64,000 nt of DNA from Serpula lacrymans var. lacrymans S7.9. Lineage: Eukaryota; Basidiomycota; Agaricomycetes; Boletales; Serpulaceae. Of this stretch, positions 51,467 through 63,281 are shown piece by piece. The DNA lies in contig NW_006763299.1 in the NCBI RefSeq assembly GCF_000218685.1, forward strand, positions 1,380,031 to 1,444,030. Direction: 5' to 3'. The notes below the pieces were generated by a model, which saw only the letters and a list, made by a program, of their open reading frames with translations, did no database searches and was not told where the DNA came from. Every line of letters begins with the position of its first letter. Position 1 is the first letter of the stretch. The translations under genes were made by a program, and so were the position numbers.

Positions 51467-52579
51467 ATGACTACAGTGAGCGGCTGGCATTCCCTTAGAG
51501 GCCTCGCCACCCTACACGGGGCATCTCTGACCCCGCACTACATGGTTTCGCTCGTAAAGAAGCAAGGTGTAGTTTCTTCGTTCTTATCATCTCCCCATCC
51601 GCACCATCTCATAGTGTTTTCCCCCACGACCAGTTTATGGTGATACCCAAACACTTTATACCTCCCATGCTAGTCAACGCTGCGCTGGGAACTGTTCTTT
51701 GGACGACGTACACGGAAACATCTACTTTCCTCGACCTACATCTCGGTCCTCACCCTACTACTCTCGCCGCTCTTTCAGGAGCTATGGCGGGAGGTATGCA
51801 AGCTTTGGCTGCTGCACCTGCCGAAAACGTACGGCTCATTATCGAAGGGACTGCGGGTAGAAGCTGGTCTTGCGCGTGGAAGGAAGTGTTTCGAGGTACA
51901 GAACCTCCGCAATCCATGGGAAACCAGGAGACCATCAGGGAGATGAGGCAAGTCAGGGACTGGATCAAAGAAGTCAGGGATACTGCTGGCCGAGGCTGGG
52001 ATGGTTGGGGATGGGGATGTGCGAAGGATGTATGTGGTAGGGAACTCGTTCGCTGACACTGGCATGCAATGGGAACTAATGATCAGGTACTTGAAACTTG
52101 TCTTACACCGTGCAGGCTTTGCGGCCTTTTTTGCGATATTCGAAATCACTCGAAGAGTGGCAATACATATGAAGAGCGCAACTTACCGTGTCACGCCTTT
52201 GATCACTTCGGAAGGGGAGCAGGAGAAACGTCTTAGGCGCTATCTGCCTCGGACTGTTCATGGGGTAACGCTCGTAACGGGAGGCGCGATCGCTGGTCTT
52301 GCTTACGAGGTCCTGAGCAGACCATGGGACGCGGCAAGAAAGACTGTCCAGCTTGATAGAATTCTACATTCGCCAAACGAACGGTCTCCTTCGGTCGCGA
52401 TCTTGAAGAAATTTCGAGACGAGGGTCTGATATATTTTTTCCGCAATCCTACTACTCCTCATGCAACTACTTCAAATGGGAGTCGTCGGATATATACTTT
52501 CCTTCGTACGATTGCTCGCGTTGGTCCTTGGGGAGTAGGGTTTTTAGTTTGGGAAGCACTTGGACCAGGGATACAATGA
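51467..52579 (+). CDS. Mitochondrial carrier family protein, left copy
   Basis: Proposed exons 51467-51553, 51634-52036 and 52116-52579 (introns GTAAAG...CCAG 80 bp and GTAGGG...GCAG 79 bp), giving 317 residues, the usual length of SLC25 carriers. Two carrier signatures P-x-[DE]-x-x-[RK] are visible: PAENVR after GAMAGGMQALAAA, and RPWDAAR after GGAIAGLAYEVLS. A third is not evident, so the first repeat may be diverged. Carriers move metabolites across the inner mitochondrial membrane; the substrate cannot be told. The short first exon is less certain than the other two; the alternative start is ATG 51637. The right copy encodes the same protein. Confidence 0.72.
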
Positions 52580-52863
52580 GCATTTTATTTTGTTGACGCT
52601 TGAATATACAACACCACATCGCTATCGCAGTACTATCATCTAATTAGGAATACATAGAATCATTACATACCCGAACTCGAAAAACTTATCCTTCAAAGTA
52701 CCTCATCATAGGAGCTTTCGTCTTCTTAGGCAATGTGCCTCGCCAACTCAAAACACTTGGACCGTCTTTCAAACAAGAGCCGGATTGAGCAACGAAAACA
52801 GAGTTAATAAAGGTGGGACCTCTATGAAGACCTACGGAACTGGTATATGAAATACACAACGCA

Positions 52864-53764
52864 CTACCGTCCGTTTTGCAGTGGAACCACTTTCCAGCGG
52901 CCCAATAAAATATTTGCACGCAATACCAGCAAGTCCCTCAGCATCTGCAGCGAATCCTTGACCACGTTCAGCTTACTTCCCGCAACCTCGTGCCACTCCA
53001 CTGGCACTTCCTCAACAGGTATACCTAGCTGCTTGGCGAGCAGCAATAGCTCAACGTCAAATATCCACGTCGCAAGGTGTTGAGCTGGGAATATTTGCTG
53101 AGCGGCGCGGCGGGTAAATAGCTTGAAGCCGCACTGCGTGTCTCGAATATGGCCGACGCCGACGATGCGAAGGATCGTGTGTAGACCGTACATAAGTATG
53201 TTTCGAATGAATGAGCGCTGACAGAAGATTCAGCTTCCACAAAGCACGCAAGAATATTCTGTCGCTTTTACCTTCACCACAGCTTCAGTTTTAACGAGAT
53301 GGGCTCTACTTCCGACTACAACGGCAGGTTCATTTTTCGGAGCAAGCTTGTCCATAGCCTCCCACAAGAGCTCCAAGTCCTCGAACCGACTTGCGCCATC
53401 TGCATCTACCATCAGCAACCGCTGTCCCCGCGCATACAGCATCCCATGCCTCACGGCACCGCCTTTCCCCAAGTTCTTCTCCAGGGTGACGACACGTATA
53501 TCGCTCTCCGGATACTCCCCTGCGAGCTTCACGCCCAGCGCCGACGTCTCGTCCGCAGACCCGTCGTCAACGATGAGTATCTCATATGTCCGTGACTTCT
53601 TCAGAGCGGGCGTGGAAAGGTGGGCGAGATTGGGACGAGAGCACGCCAAAAAGTCAGAACTATGGGATACAAGATCCCTGACCTGATAGGTTTGTCGTCC
53701 TTGCCTAGGCGCTACACCTAGAAAGATGGCCCCGGGCTCGAAGAACAAGGATGAAACGGTATTC
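52864..53764 (-). pseudogene. ALG5 duplicate, truncated
   Basis: The C-terminal exon (53217-52864) and most of the catalytic exon (from 53272 upward) equal the right copy. About 218 bp are missing at 53620, where CCAATCTCG joins CCCACC. The loss removes the VVIPAYNETARL segment and the preceding splice acceptor. Similarity to the right copy stops at 53764, inside its intron 1, so exon 1 was never copied. A functional enzyme is not expected. Confidence 0.88.
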
Positions 53765-53979
53765 CCGCTACCTTTAGGTAGTGGGTTTTATAAATATCTC
53801 GGCTATTTTTTGAGTGGGAGACCTTGAATCTTGAAAAAGCTGTTAGTCAGCATGAAACGGTTGTTAGCGGTCCGTTTGGGGTGGCGTTTTTTTCGTTGTT
53901 GTCCTCCATCTGCAAAGTACAAAATTCTCGCTTACGAATAACCGAGGGAACTTCTAGTGTAGAAAGTCGGAAAAGCCTC

Positions 53980-55590
53980 TGATTGGAGGAAAGAATAAAA
54001 TATTACCTGATGACAATACTGTATCGACTTCCGAGTCTACTGTTCACCAATTCTTGTTCCAAAATAATCCTATCGTATCTGGAAATGCATTTAGAACAAC
54101 ACATATTCCACATCCAAACAAAGCACAAACTGAGATTAAACACGGAATTCCTACCGAATATATTGAATGCGACGTTGATGTAGACGCTATGGCAAGAGAA
54201 AACTCATTAAACAAAGAACAGATAAGAGCATTTAAAATTATTACAGACCATAGTTTACTTGCACATCCTAAGCCTCTTCGAATGTTTATTAGTGGTGCTA
54301 GGGGCACAGGAAAATCATGTATTATTAATTGTTTAAAAGATTTCTTTCTGATAAGAAAACAAACACGACATTTTCGTCTAGTATCTTATACTGGAGTTGC
54401 AGCTCAAAATATATCAGGTATGACATTACATTCTGCACTTAGTTTGAATCAACGAACTGGACATTGTACAAAAGTGAAAAACTCATGCTGATCTTGTTTC
54501 AATGTGGGAAGGTGTAGACTATCTCTTCATTGATGAAATATCAATGGTTGGATGCGCATTGTTGTTACAAATTAGTGAAGCACTGACTGACGCAAAAGGT
54601 TGTACATCACCTTTTGGCGGCATTAACATTGTTTTAGCTGGTGACTTTGCACAATTACCTCCTGTTGGACAAACAAGGTTATATATGCATGTAGACATAA
54701 GACAATTAGGAACAACACATACTGAAAATATTATGCTTGGAAAGCTGCTATGGATGTCCATCAAAACAGTAGTAATACTTGATGAAGTTATGAGACAGTC
54801 TGGAAATGCCAATAAAGGATTCTTAGATCTTTTAACACAACTAAGGGAAGGAAAATGTACCTATACAGATTATGAATTGTTGTGTTCTTGTACCCTCAAC
54901 AATGTACAACCAGACTGGAATGATGCTCAATGGAGGAATGCACCTGTAATAGTTTGTGATAACCAAGTTAAAGACACCTTTAATTATTGTGCTGCAATAG
55001 CATTTGTTTATAAACACAACAAACAGATCCATTGGTATTATTCACAAGACTTACAAAAAGGTAAATCTATAACAAATAATGACTTGATTGATCATTTGAA
55101 TAATCTGCATTCTGGAACCACTAACCAGAGACCCGGTAAATTGCCTCTTGCAATAGGCATGCCTGTAATGATTTGCCAAAACTTTGATGTTGAATCAGGG
55201 ATTGTAAATGGTTGCGTTGGAACATTGAAACGTATACAGTATAGAACTGATACAGAAGGTCGTTGACATGCAACATCGTGTATCATCCATGCACCCGACT
55301 ACTGTGGCAGTGACCTACCACATTTATCATCTGACCATGTCGTGGCTTTGGAAGATTCCGTTAACCTGTCCTTTATCCATCCATATTCAAAGAAAAAATA
55401 CAATATTAAACGTATCCAGGTACCCATACTACCTGCACTTGCCATTACCGTTCACAAATCCCAAGGTCAAACTTTAAACAGTGCCATTATAGAGGCACTG
55501 AAGCGCCCTATGTTATGTTATCTCGTGTAAGATCTCTTGATGATTTGCTCATTTTACGTCCCTTTTCGCAGAATAAAATTCAATGTTGAC
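53980..55590 (+). pseudogene. PIF1-like helicase relic
   Basis: Walker A ISGARGTGKSCI (54288-54323), then VSYTGVAAQNISGMTLHSAL, Walker B YLFIDEISM (54520-54546), motif III VLAGDFAQLPPVG (54630-54670), MRQSG, and motif VI region PALAITVHKSQGQTLNSAII (55430-55490), then MLSRVRSLDDLLILRPF. This is the order of PIF1-family DNA helicases, which in basidiomycetes are often parts of Helitrons. Frameshifts lie near 54475 and 55500, and there is an in-frame TGA at 55264. No Helitron Rep domain or 5'-TC/CTRR-3' termini were found, so it could also be a decayed free-standing PIF1. Confidence 0.8.
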
Positions 55591-56104
55591 AATCACAAGA
55601 CATCTGTATTGAAACTAAACAACTCTATGTACTAAAGCTGGAAACTATACTTGAGACTGGTGACACTGATGAGATTGTTTTCACACAAAATCAGCTAAGC
55701 AATATTGAAAATTATATACATCCACCCCATATTGACGACAACGCAGTTAATCAGTCCATGTAATCAATGAACTCTACACAACAACTAAACCAACTACAAA
55801 ATTACGCTCTATCTCTGGATACATCTACAAATCCAACATGTGTTATGCGTAAAGATTTGCCCAATAACAACATAAAAGCAACAAAATGACTCACAAAAAG
55901 ACCTCTGTCTGAAACAGAGGTCTATCACTCACAAAATACTGACAAATGATTAAAAACATGGTAAGCAGCATGCTATCACATAAGACACTTCAGCCTAATG
56001 TTTAATCAACAGCGATTGATCGACATTCTTGCCATCATCATGATATATAGACAACATCATTATTTTATGATATAAAGACATCCATTCCCAATTGTACGAC
56101 CTTA
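55591..56104. other. A/T-rich stretch after the helicase relic
   Basis: No readable gene. It ends at the CAATC target duplication of the following solo LTR. Confidence 0.35.
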
Positions 56105-56109
56105 CAATC

Positions 56110-56795
56110 TGTTACGATAACACAATTTTTGGACCTTTCCTTCATTTTCATTCTCTGCTTTAACCTTGTATACTTTAGCTTTCACACATGGTGCCATGCG
56201 GCACTTCCCCTTTTGTTCAAACTCCTCTTTCTCGCACCGCATTGCCTTCTTCTTATTTTAGATATGACTTTCTCACACAGTGGAGCTGGTCATGCGGGCT
56301 AGGCCCCATGACTATTAAGAACAAAGCTTGAAGGAAGTGTCTAGCCACTTGCTGAGAGCAATCAGGGACTGGAACTAGAGTCCAATGTGAGTAACTAGAG
56401 AATAGGAAGCATTAGACTCTGCAGTACTGTCCGAAGTTTTGTAAACAAAGGTAAACAAAGCAGCCACAAAGGCGAAATAATAGAGAACACAATCAATAGT
56501 GAATAATAGAAGAATAGATAGAGAAAGGAATGAAAATATATAGGTAGCACAAAGGTGCAGAATCACCAAAACTAACAATGACATCATCAGCCACTAACTT
56601 TATCAACTGTACAGTACATAAGTACAAACACTCTGTATTAGTATATATACCCCAATAGATCCAGGAGACTCCTCAGCGAGTCCTCCTGTTGTTAACCAAC
56701 AAACTCTCTGCAGCCTAAGGGGTAACCACTCCCCATTCACTACCTTTATAGTGTGTTCCTGTGTGCACCAGAGTAAGTAACTCTTGGTTGTTACA
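56110..56795 (+). mobile_element. Solo LTR (TSD CAATC) with nested 265-bp insertion
   Basis: TGTTACGATAACAC...GGTTGTTACA, flanked by CAATC (56105-56109, 56796-56800). Same family as 26440-26846; without the nested insert and its target copy the length is about 416 bp. Confidence 0.88.
56313..56577 (-). mobile_element. 265-bp insertion in the solo LTR, TSD ATGAC
   Basis: ATGAC is duplicated at 56308-56312 and 56578-56582, and the insert is absent from the related LTR at 26440. On the minus strand it runs TGTTAGTTTTGG...CTTAATA with a CTATATATTTTC TATA-like box, so a small solo LTR is likely. Confidence 0.75.
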
Positions 56796-56806
56796 CAATC
56801 TTCATT

Positions 56807-59095
56807 ATGTCTTTTACCTCCCCTATATATTCAAACCAAATTAATACTCATATCTATGACCAGGTCGTATCTTATCTTATAGGTCTCAAAAAAAGCGCCC
56901 TCTCTCATTTAAATTTTGCCGAAGACCTAACAAGATATACAACTACAAATGACAATTTTGCTTTCAAGGATAATGATACTGGTAAAGAATACGAGACAAC
57001 TCTTTACGATCAAAGTGAACCAGCATCAAATGGAACAAAACTATCTGCTTGAGGAAACCACTATATTGGTCCTGCTTATAAAGTATGCCCAACTACTTGC
57101 ACAATATTTTGTTATTCATCATTGATAATAGAGAAAATACATCACCGATAAAACTTCACCAAAAGCAGTTCTTGTACTCACGCAAGGCACATTGGCTACC
57201 AAATGTGCTTCTATATTATTCAATAACCAGCTGGCATCTCTTGCCGATATAGTTGAAAACAATCAGGATATAGACAATGAAAACCATATGATTAATAAAA
57301 TCAATCACAAATTATGGACAATCAATGTTGCCGATAACGCATTAACACCCAATGTGTTACATGTTACCACAGACACTTTATACACGGTATTTGAATATCA
57401 CATATTACTATAAATTTTGTCAACATTGTTTATAATAGACCAAACAACCGCAACCATATATCACAGCACCCGTTCAAAAACGAGTATCTAAACGACCAAT
57501 CCCTGGGGCTGAAACTGTAAAAGCCTCCTCTTCAAAATCTACTGCTTCGAAATCAACCATGGCTGAAGATTTCATAATGGCAGACATTGATACAAGCTTA
57601 CAAACAAATCAAGAATGTACGCATTTCAAATTTATACCACTTGCTTTTATGAAAATTTTCTCAGCTACTCTGCATATGACATATGATCCTCACATCCTAC
57701 CTGATTATGGTGATTATCCCTTTCGACATGAATCAGCTAGGCTTTGCCAATTAGACATCTGAGATAACAACAATAAATTGATCCACCCATCTCTATGGTA
57801 TGACTATTTGCAACCCGGAACTCTTATACTTGTGAGCGGAAAGTTGCAAGTGTTTAACTGGAAAGAAGATGACAATATCCGCTGTGTATGTACCACAAGA
57901 GATATTATATATTTTGACTAAATTATTTGTTACAGATTTTCCAGATAAACGCTCGCTCTATCAAAGTCATTGATAAATCTGATGAAGACATTGAAGAGCT
58001 CATTAAACTCACTGATACTTCTCTTCCTGAAAGCTCTCACCAAACATCCGACACTATCACTGCTTTTCAACTTGAATCAAAAACACCCAAAAAATTGTGT
58101 CACACATGAACGCATTTCTCTGCCCATACGTCATCATTGATTGCATCATAAACACGTATACATTATCCTCCTCATGCCTCATCCTTCTCCTATTTCTTAT
58201 TCTCTCCTATTTTTTTATCTTTATATCTCACACCTTCAAACTTCAAACTACAGCACAAAAAAAAAACACATACTCCCTTCTCTACTGTACTATAATGAAT
58301 TATCCCAAACACGTAAACACTGACATTTCCTACTGCGAGTGGTTCTCTGACAATACATTTAGGTCACTCACTTATGAACTCCTATAATTTTCGCTGACCA
58401 CACCACAGCACTCTCAACAACTTGATCAACTACCACAATTTCAAGAACAATATATTTGTCCCTGAATACATTCCAATTGAATCAAATTGGGGTGGATGGC
58501 GTAAAGCAACCAACCAAGAACTATCTACATACCTCTGCAATCGTAGAGGCAATGAACCAATTACCATTTGAATCACCGGTTTCATACACACGAAAATGAG
58601 CGACAGTTTGATCATCCATCCACAAGGTACACACACTCCTAAAACCATACAAAACTGGTTATCTCGAATGGCTTATCCAGAGGGATGTATGTCTACCAAA
58701 TAATACCTATGATCTTAACATTGACATTGTCTTAGCCTGGTCCGAACACAATCATCTCACCACCACATCCAAAGTTTGTCCTTTTCCCTCCCTTTTCCAA
58801 TCACACCACTAACCGACGAAGACTGCATCCCTCCAAAATACTATCTATGATGACCGTACTGGCTACCATAACCGTGAAGTTAAAGACCTGCTACATTACA
58901 ATGATCTTCAGACAGGAGATCTTATAGTCCTTGACTTATTAATGAGACGGTATCCAACAAAACTTGGAGAACCAGTCCTCCTCCCTTCCACAACAACCAC
59001 AACAGACTGGTTTGATAGACATTGGCATACCTACCTTGAAATCACTTGTATTACCCTCCTCGACCACCACATCCCTTATACTGTTCTTGACTAAT
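56807..59095 (+). pseudogene. Unidentified coding relic with a retained intron
   Basis: Protein-like stretches follow in several frames: 56807-57049, 57192-57410, 57490-57762 (FKFIPLAFMKIF...DPHILPDYGDYPFRH), 57790-57886 (LIHPSLWYDYLQPGTLILVSGKLQVF). A 48-bp GTATGT...ACAG intron follows (about 57887-57934), then FQINARSIKVIDKSDEDIEEL, and later VPEYIPIESNWGGWRKATNQEL (about 58460) and an ATG-less frame ending TAA at 59095 (GYHNREVKDLLHYNDLQTGDLIVLDLLMRR...). The PGTLILVSGKLQVF..QINARSIKVID pattern looks like an OB fold, so an RPA-like accessory protein is conceivable, but this is a guess. Confidence 0.4.
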
Positions 59096-59359
59096 AGAAT
59101 ATATTACAAAAAAACAACTTGGTAGCAATGCCACATTTATGTGGCCCTTCCGACTTATTCAATAGTATTCGTTCGGAGCTATCGGTCTTTGAATTAAAGT
59201 GCGAGGGAATCGTCCGCGTTATTAGCACCGCACCGGGTCCGGGCCTTAGTTCGGAGCCGCAGACCTTGTATACTGACATCGATTGTCATATCAGTAATTA
59301 GGGAGACTAGACCTCCGGTAAACTTTGGACAAACGACAAACGACCCATATTATCTACTC
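59096..59359. other. Upstream region of GST copy 4
   Basis: Non-coding. The last 50 bp (TTTGGACAAACGACAAACGACCCATATTATCTACTC) are nearly those ahead of GST copy 1, so the promoter was duplicated with the gene. Confidence 0.5.
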
Positions 59360-60161
59360 ATGTCTCAACCAATTATACTATACGATATCCCAGGCAAAGG
59401 GCCCGTAAAAGCCTTTTCTGGCAACGTATTCAAAGCAAGGTGAGTAGCGCAATTAAAGCCATCGTTAATAACCTGACTTACATGTTCGCTGTCATAGGTA
59501 CACACTTGCCTACAAAGGCTTAGCCTTCAAATCCGTCTGGATCGAATCACAGGATATCGAAGAGCGGATGAAAGCCATCGGTGCCAAACCTACTGGGCGT
59601 AAACCTGACGGAAGCGATTTCTACACTGTCCCTGTTATCCAGGACCCTTCTACAGGTGCCATTGTCTCCGACTCTTCCGCCATCGCAGAATACCTCGACG
59701 AAACGTATCCATCCACACCCACCGTCTTTCCCCGTGGTAGCAAAGCTCTCATCAGCGTCTTTGATTCCGCTTTCATGCAGAGTATGGGCCCGATGGTCCC
59801 GTTGATAGTTGTCAAAAACTACACGAAGATATTACCCACAAATGAGGAATACTTCAGGAAAAGTGTCGAGATGAGAGTTGGTAGTAAGTTGGAGGATATT
59901 TCACCCGAAGGTCCGAAGCGTGAACAACACTGGAAGAATGCAAAGGATTTTCTTGGGGTCGTTGACGCATGGTATTCGAAGAGCGAGGGTAAATGGATCA
60001 TGGGGGATACGTTTTCGTACGCGGATATCATTGTGGGTGCCGTGATGAGGTGCTTTAATGGTTTGTTCGAAGGGGAGGAATGGGAGGAAATGAGTTCTTG
60101 GCACGGCGGACGCTGGGGTAGACTTCTCGAAGAGGTCAACAAGTATTCTATTCTGGCCTAA
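59360..60161 (+). CDS. Glutathione S-transferase, GSTFuA type, copy 4
   Basis: Exons 59360-59439 and 59498-60161 (58-bp GTGAGT...ATAG intron at the same codon); 247 residues, fully open. It keeps the cis-proline segment, here TVPVIQDP (Leu71 to Val), and the Asp-Ser pair. It differs from copy 1 mainly at PMVPLIVVKNYTKILPTNEEYFRKSVEMRVG in the C-terminal domain. It lies in the spacer of the inverted duplication, 0.5 kb upstream of ALG5, with a PD-(D/E)XK relic between. Confidence 0.9.
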
Positions 60162-60207
60162 CGCATGAACGGTGAGATTCCGTGACTAGCCAAATATCTA
60201 CCATGCT

Positions 60208-60420
60208 TTCAAGGACTCACTTGTGTACTGTGCTCGCTGCATTTTCAGCGGCTAAGGAGGATAAGACAGACGAATATTTGTTATATGAGGCCTGGAACAT
60301 TGTTCTTTCTTGACTCGCTTTTAGACGAAGTTCTGCAAACCACAGGCTGTGTCGCACCTGAGTACCAGTTTGATTATATTTATTCACCTAGATGTTCCGG
60401 GTATGTTTCTACAATATCCA
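60208..60420 (+). pseudogene. Relic of a second PD-(D/E)XK-like gene
   Basis: The translation CTVLAAFSAAKEDKTDEYLLYEAWNIVLS*LAF parallels IATLVPAFEAAERNESQEHLLYEPWNLALSWLTF in the first exon of the gene at 49307. TGA replaces TGG, and the following sequence (RLCRT, then a GTATGT donor at about 60402) follows the same exon end. Only the first exon is recognisable. Confidence 0.6.
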
Positions 60421-60659
60421 TGCTTGAACAAGAAGGGAGTGCAACTTGTGTGCAAGCCTGAAAACCTTGCCACGGGTAGACTTGGCCATATGATTGAAAG
60501 TCGCACGCACACGTGGCACTTGCAAGTTTCAGCTTGAGCAGTGTCCACCGCGACCGACCAAGCTCTCTTTCCTTTACCCTCATTTCTATATTCCCTCTGA
60601 GAACGACCTGCATTCTGACTGGCATATGCGACGATAATACGTCCTAAATAGTTTGAATC
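60421..60659. other. ALG5 promoter region
   Basis: About 240 bp with no other feature. Confidence 0.4.
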
Positions 60660-61884
60660 ATGGACCAGCCTGTCTTGGTGTACGCTATTACCGCGGTGGC
60701 AGTGACCGTGCCCTGCGTGAGTGCTTTTACCTTTGATTCCACGACATCTAGTCGATTCGTATGATGAATACCGTTTCATCCTTGTTCTTCGAGCCCGGGG
60801 CCACCTTCCTAGGTGTTGCGCCTAAGCAAGGACGACAAACTTATCTGGTCAGGGATCTCGTATCCCATAGTTCTGACTTTTTGGCGTGCTCTCGTCCCAA
60901 TCTCGTATCGTTGATCATACTTAGTTCTATCTAGCGCTCGTCTTCTTATCCCCTCCACCTATAGTGACCCGTCCATCAGAAAAAAAATATCGCTCCCGCT
61001 CCTCGCCCAATACACCAAAACCTCTTCCTTCTCTCGCAGACAAAGGGTCCGTTGACCTCACAGTCGTCATTCCCGCCTACAATGAAACCGCACGGCTTCC
61101 CTCAATGCTCTCCACCACGCTCGCCCACCTTTCCACGCCCGCTCTGAAGAAGTCACGGACATATGAAATCCTCATCGTTGACGACGGGTCTGCGGACGAG
61201 ACGTCGGCGCTGGGCGTGAAGCTCGCAGGGGAGTATCCGGAGAGCGATATACGTGTCGTCACCCTGGAGAAGAACTTGGGGAAAGGCGGTGCCGTGAGGC
61301 ATGGGATGCTGTATGCGCGGGGACAGCGGTTGCTGATGGTAGATGCAGATGGCGCAAGTCGGTTCGAGGACTTGGAGCTCTTGTGGGAGGCTATGGACAA
61401 GCTTGCTCCGAAAAATGAACCTGCCGTTGTAGTCGGAAGTAGAGCCCATCTCGTTAAAACTGAAGCTGTGGTGAAGGTAAAAGCGACAGAATATTCTTGC
61501 GTGCTTTGTGGAAGCTGAATCTTCTGTCAGCGCTCATTCATTCGAAACATACTTATGTACGGTCTACACACGATCCTTCGCATCGTCGGCGTCGGCCATA
61601 TTCGAGACACGCAGTGCGGCTTCAAGCTATTTACCCGCCGCGCCGCTCAGCAAATATTCCCAGCTCAACACCTTGCGACGTGGATATTTGACGTTGAGCT
61701 ATTGCTGCTCGCCAAGCAGCTAGGTATACCTGTTGAGGAAGTGCCAGTGGAGTGGCACGAGGTTGCGGGAAGTAAGCTGAACGTGGTCAAGGATTCGCTG
61801 CAGATGCTGAGGGACTTGCTGGTATTGCGTGCAAATATTTTATTGGGCCGCTGGAAAGTGGTTCCACTGCAAAACGGACGGTAG
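60660..61884 (+). CDS. ALG5: Dolichyl-phosphate beta-glucosyltransferase
   Basis: Well-supported exons: one beginning at 60906 or later and ending at 61476, and 61531-61884 (54-bp intron GTAAAA...TCAG). A GT-A family-2 glycosyltransferase is unmistakable: LTVVIPAYNETARL, YEILIVDDGSAD, LGKGGAVRHGM, LLMVDADGAS (DAD metal site) and AVVVGSRAHLVKTEAVVK, then the ALG5-specific tail FIRN.LMYGLHTILRIVGVGHIRDTQCGFKLFTRRAAQQIF...DVELLLLAKQLGIPVEEVPVEWHEV. It makes Dol-P-glucose from UDP-glucose at the ER membrane for N-glycan assembly. The likely start is ATG 60660 (MDQPVLVYAITAVAVTVPC, part of the membrane anchor) with a GTGAGT donor at 60717. The join to LVFLSPPPIVTRPSEKKY (from about 60934) leaves a phase problem, so a small middle exon may be unseen. 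Confidence 0.88.
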
Positions 61885-62168
61885 TGCGTTGTGTATTTCA
61901 TATACCAGTTCCGTAGGTCTTCATAGAGGTCCCACCTTTATTAACTCTGTTTTCGTTGCTCAATCCGGCTCTTGTTTGAAAGACGGTCCAAGTGTTTTGA
62001 GTTGGCGAGGCACATTGCCTAAGAAGACGAAAGCTCCTATGATGAGGTACTTTGAAGGATAAGTTTTTCGAGTTCGGGTATGTAATGATTCTATGTATTC
62101 CTAATTAGATGATAGTACTGCGATAGCGATGTGGTGTTGTATATTCAAGCGTCAACAAAATAAAATGC

Positions 62169-63281
62169 TCATTGTATCCCTGGTCCAAGTGCTTCCCAAA
62201 CTAAAAACCCTACTCCCCAAGGACCAACGCGAGCAATCGTACGAAGGAAAGTATATATCCGACGACTCCCATTTGAAGTAGTTGCATGAGGAGTAGTAGG
62301 ATTGCGGAAAAAATATATCAGACCCTCGTCTCGAAATTTCTTCAAGATCGCGACCGAAGGAGACCGTTCGTTTGGCGAATGTAGAATTCTATCAAGCTGG
62401 ACAGTCTTTCTTGCCGCGTCCCATGGTCTGCTCAGGACCTCGTAAGCAAGACCAGCGATCGCGCCTCCCGTTACGAGCGTTACCCCATGAACAGTCCGAG
62501 GCAGATAGCGCCTAAGACGTTTCTCCTGCTCCCCTTCCGAAGTGATCAAAGGCGTGACACGGTAAGTTGCGCTCTTCATATGTATTGCCACTCTTCGAGT
62601 GATTTCGAATATCGCAAAAAAGGCCGCAAAGCCTGCACGGTGTAAGACAAGTTTCAAGTACCTGATCATTAGTTCCCATTGCATGCCAGTGTCAGCGAAC
62701 GAGTTCCCTACCACATACATCCTTCGCACATCCCCATCCCCAACCATCCCAGCCTCGGCCAGCAGTATCCCTGACTTCTTTGATCCAGTCCCTGACTTGC
62801 CTCATCTCCCTGATGGTCTCCTGGTTTCCCATGGATTGCGGAGGTTCTGTACCTCGAAACACTTCCTTCCACGCGCAAGACCAGCTTCTACCCGCAGTCC
62901 CTTCGATAATGAGCCGTACGTTTTCGGCAGGTGCAGCAGCCAAAGCTTGCATACCTCCCGCCATAGCTCCTGAAAGAGCGGCGAGAGTAGTAGGGTGAGG
63001 ACCGAGATGTAGGTCGAGGAAAGTAGATGTTTCCGTGTACGTCGTCCAAAGAACAGTTCCCAGCGCAGCGTTGACTAGCATGGGAGGTATAAAGTGTTTG
63101 GGTATCACCATAAACTGGTCGTGGGGGAAAACACTATGAGATGGTGCGGATGGGGAGATGATAAGAACGAAGAAACTACACCTTGCTTCTTTACGAGCGA
63201 AACCATGTAGTGCGGGGTCAGAGATGCCCCGTGTAGGGTGGCGAGGCCTCTAAGGGAATGCCAGCCGCTCACTGTAGTCAT
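62169..63281 (-). CDS. Mitochondrial carrier family protein, right copy
   Basis: Mirror of 51467-52579: exons 63281-63195, 63114-62712 and 62632-62169, 317 residues. The long frames are identical in amino-acid sequence to the left copy. It is convergent with ALG5 (285 bp between stops), as in the left arm, so the pair was copied as a unit. Both carrier copies appear functional. Confidence 0.72.

Larger units (their letters stand above)
50741..53764 (+). repeat. Left arm of a ~3-kb inverted duplication
   Basis: It pairs with 60766-64000 on the opposite strand (coordinate sum about 114,748 over most of its length). It contains the mitochondrial carrier and a damaged ALG5 copy. Coding parts I compared are identical. 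The left arm lacks about 218 bp of ALG5 (near 53620) and all of ALG5 exon 1. Confidence 0.95.

Noticed and set aside
56313..56577. Intron or native part of the LTR
   Set aside because: The related LTR at 26440 lacks it and a 5-bp duplication flanks it, so it is an insertion.
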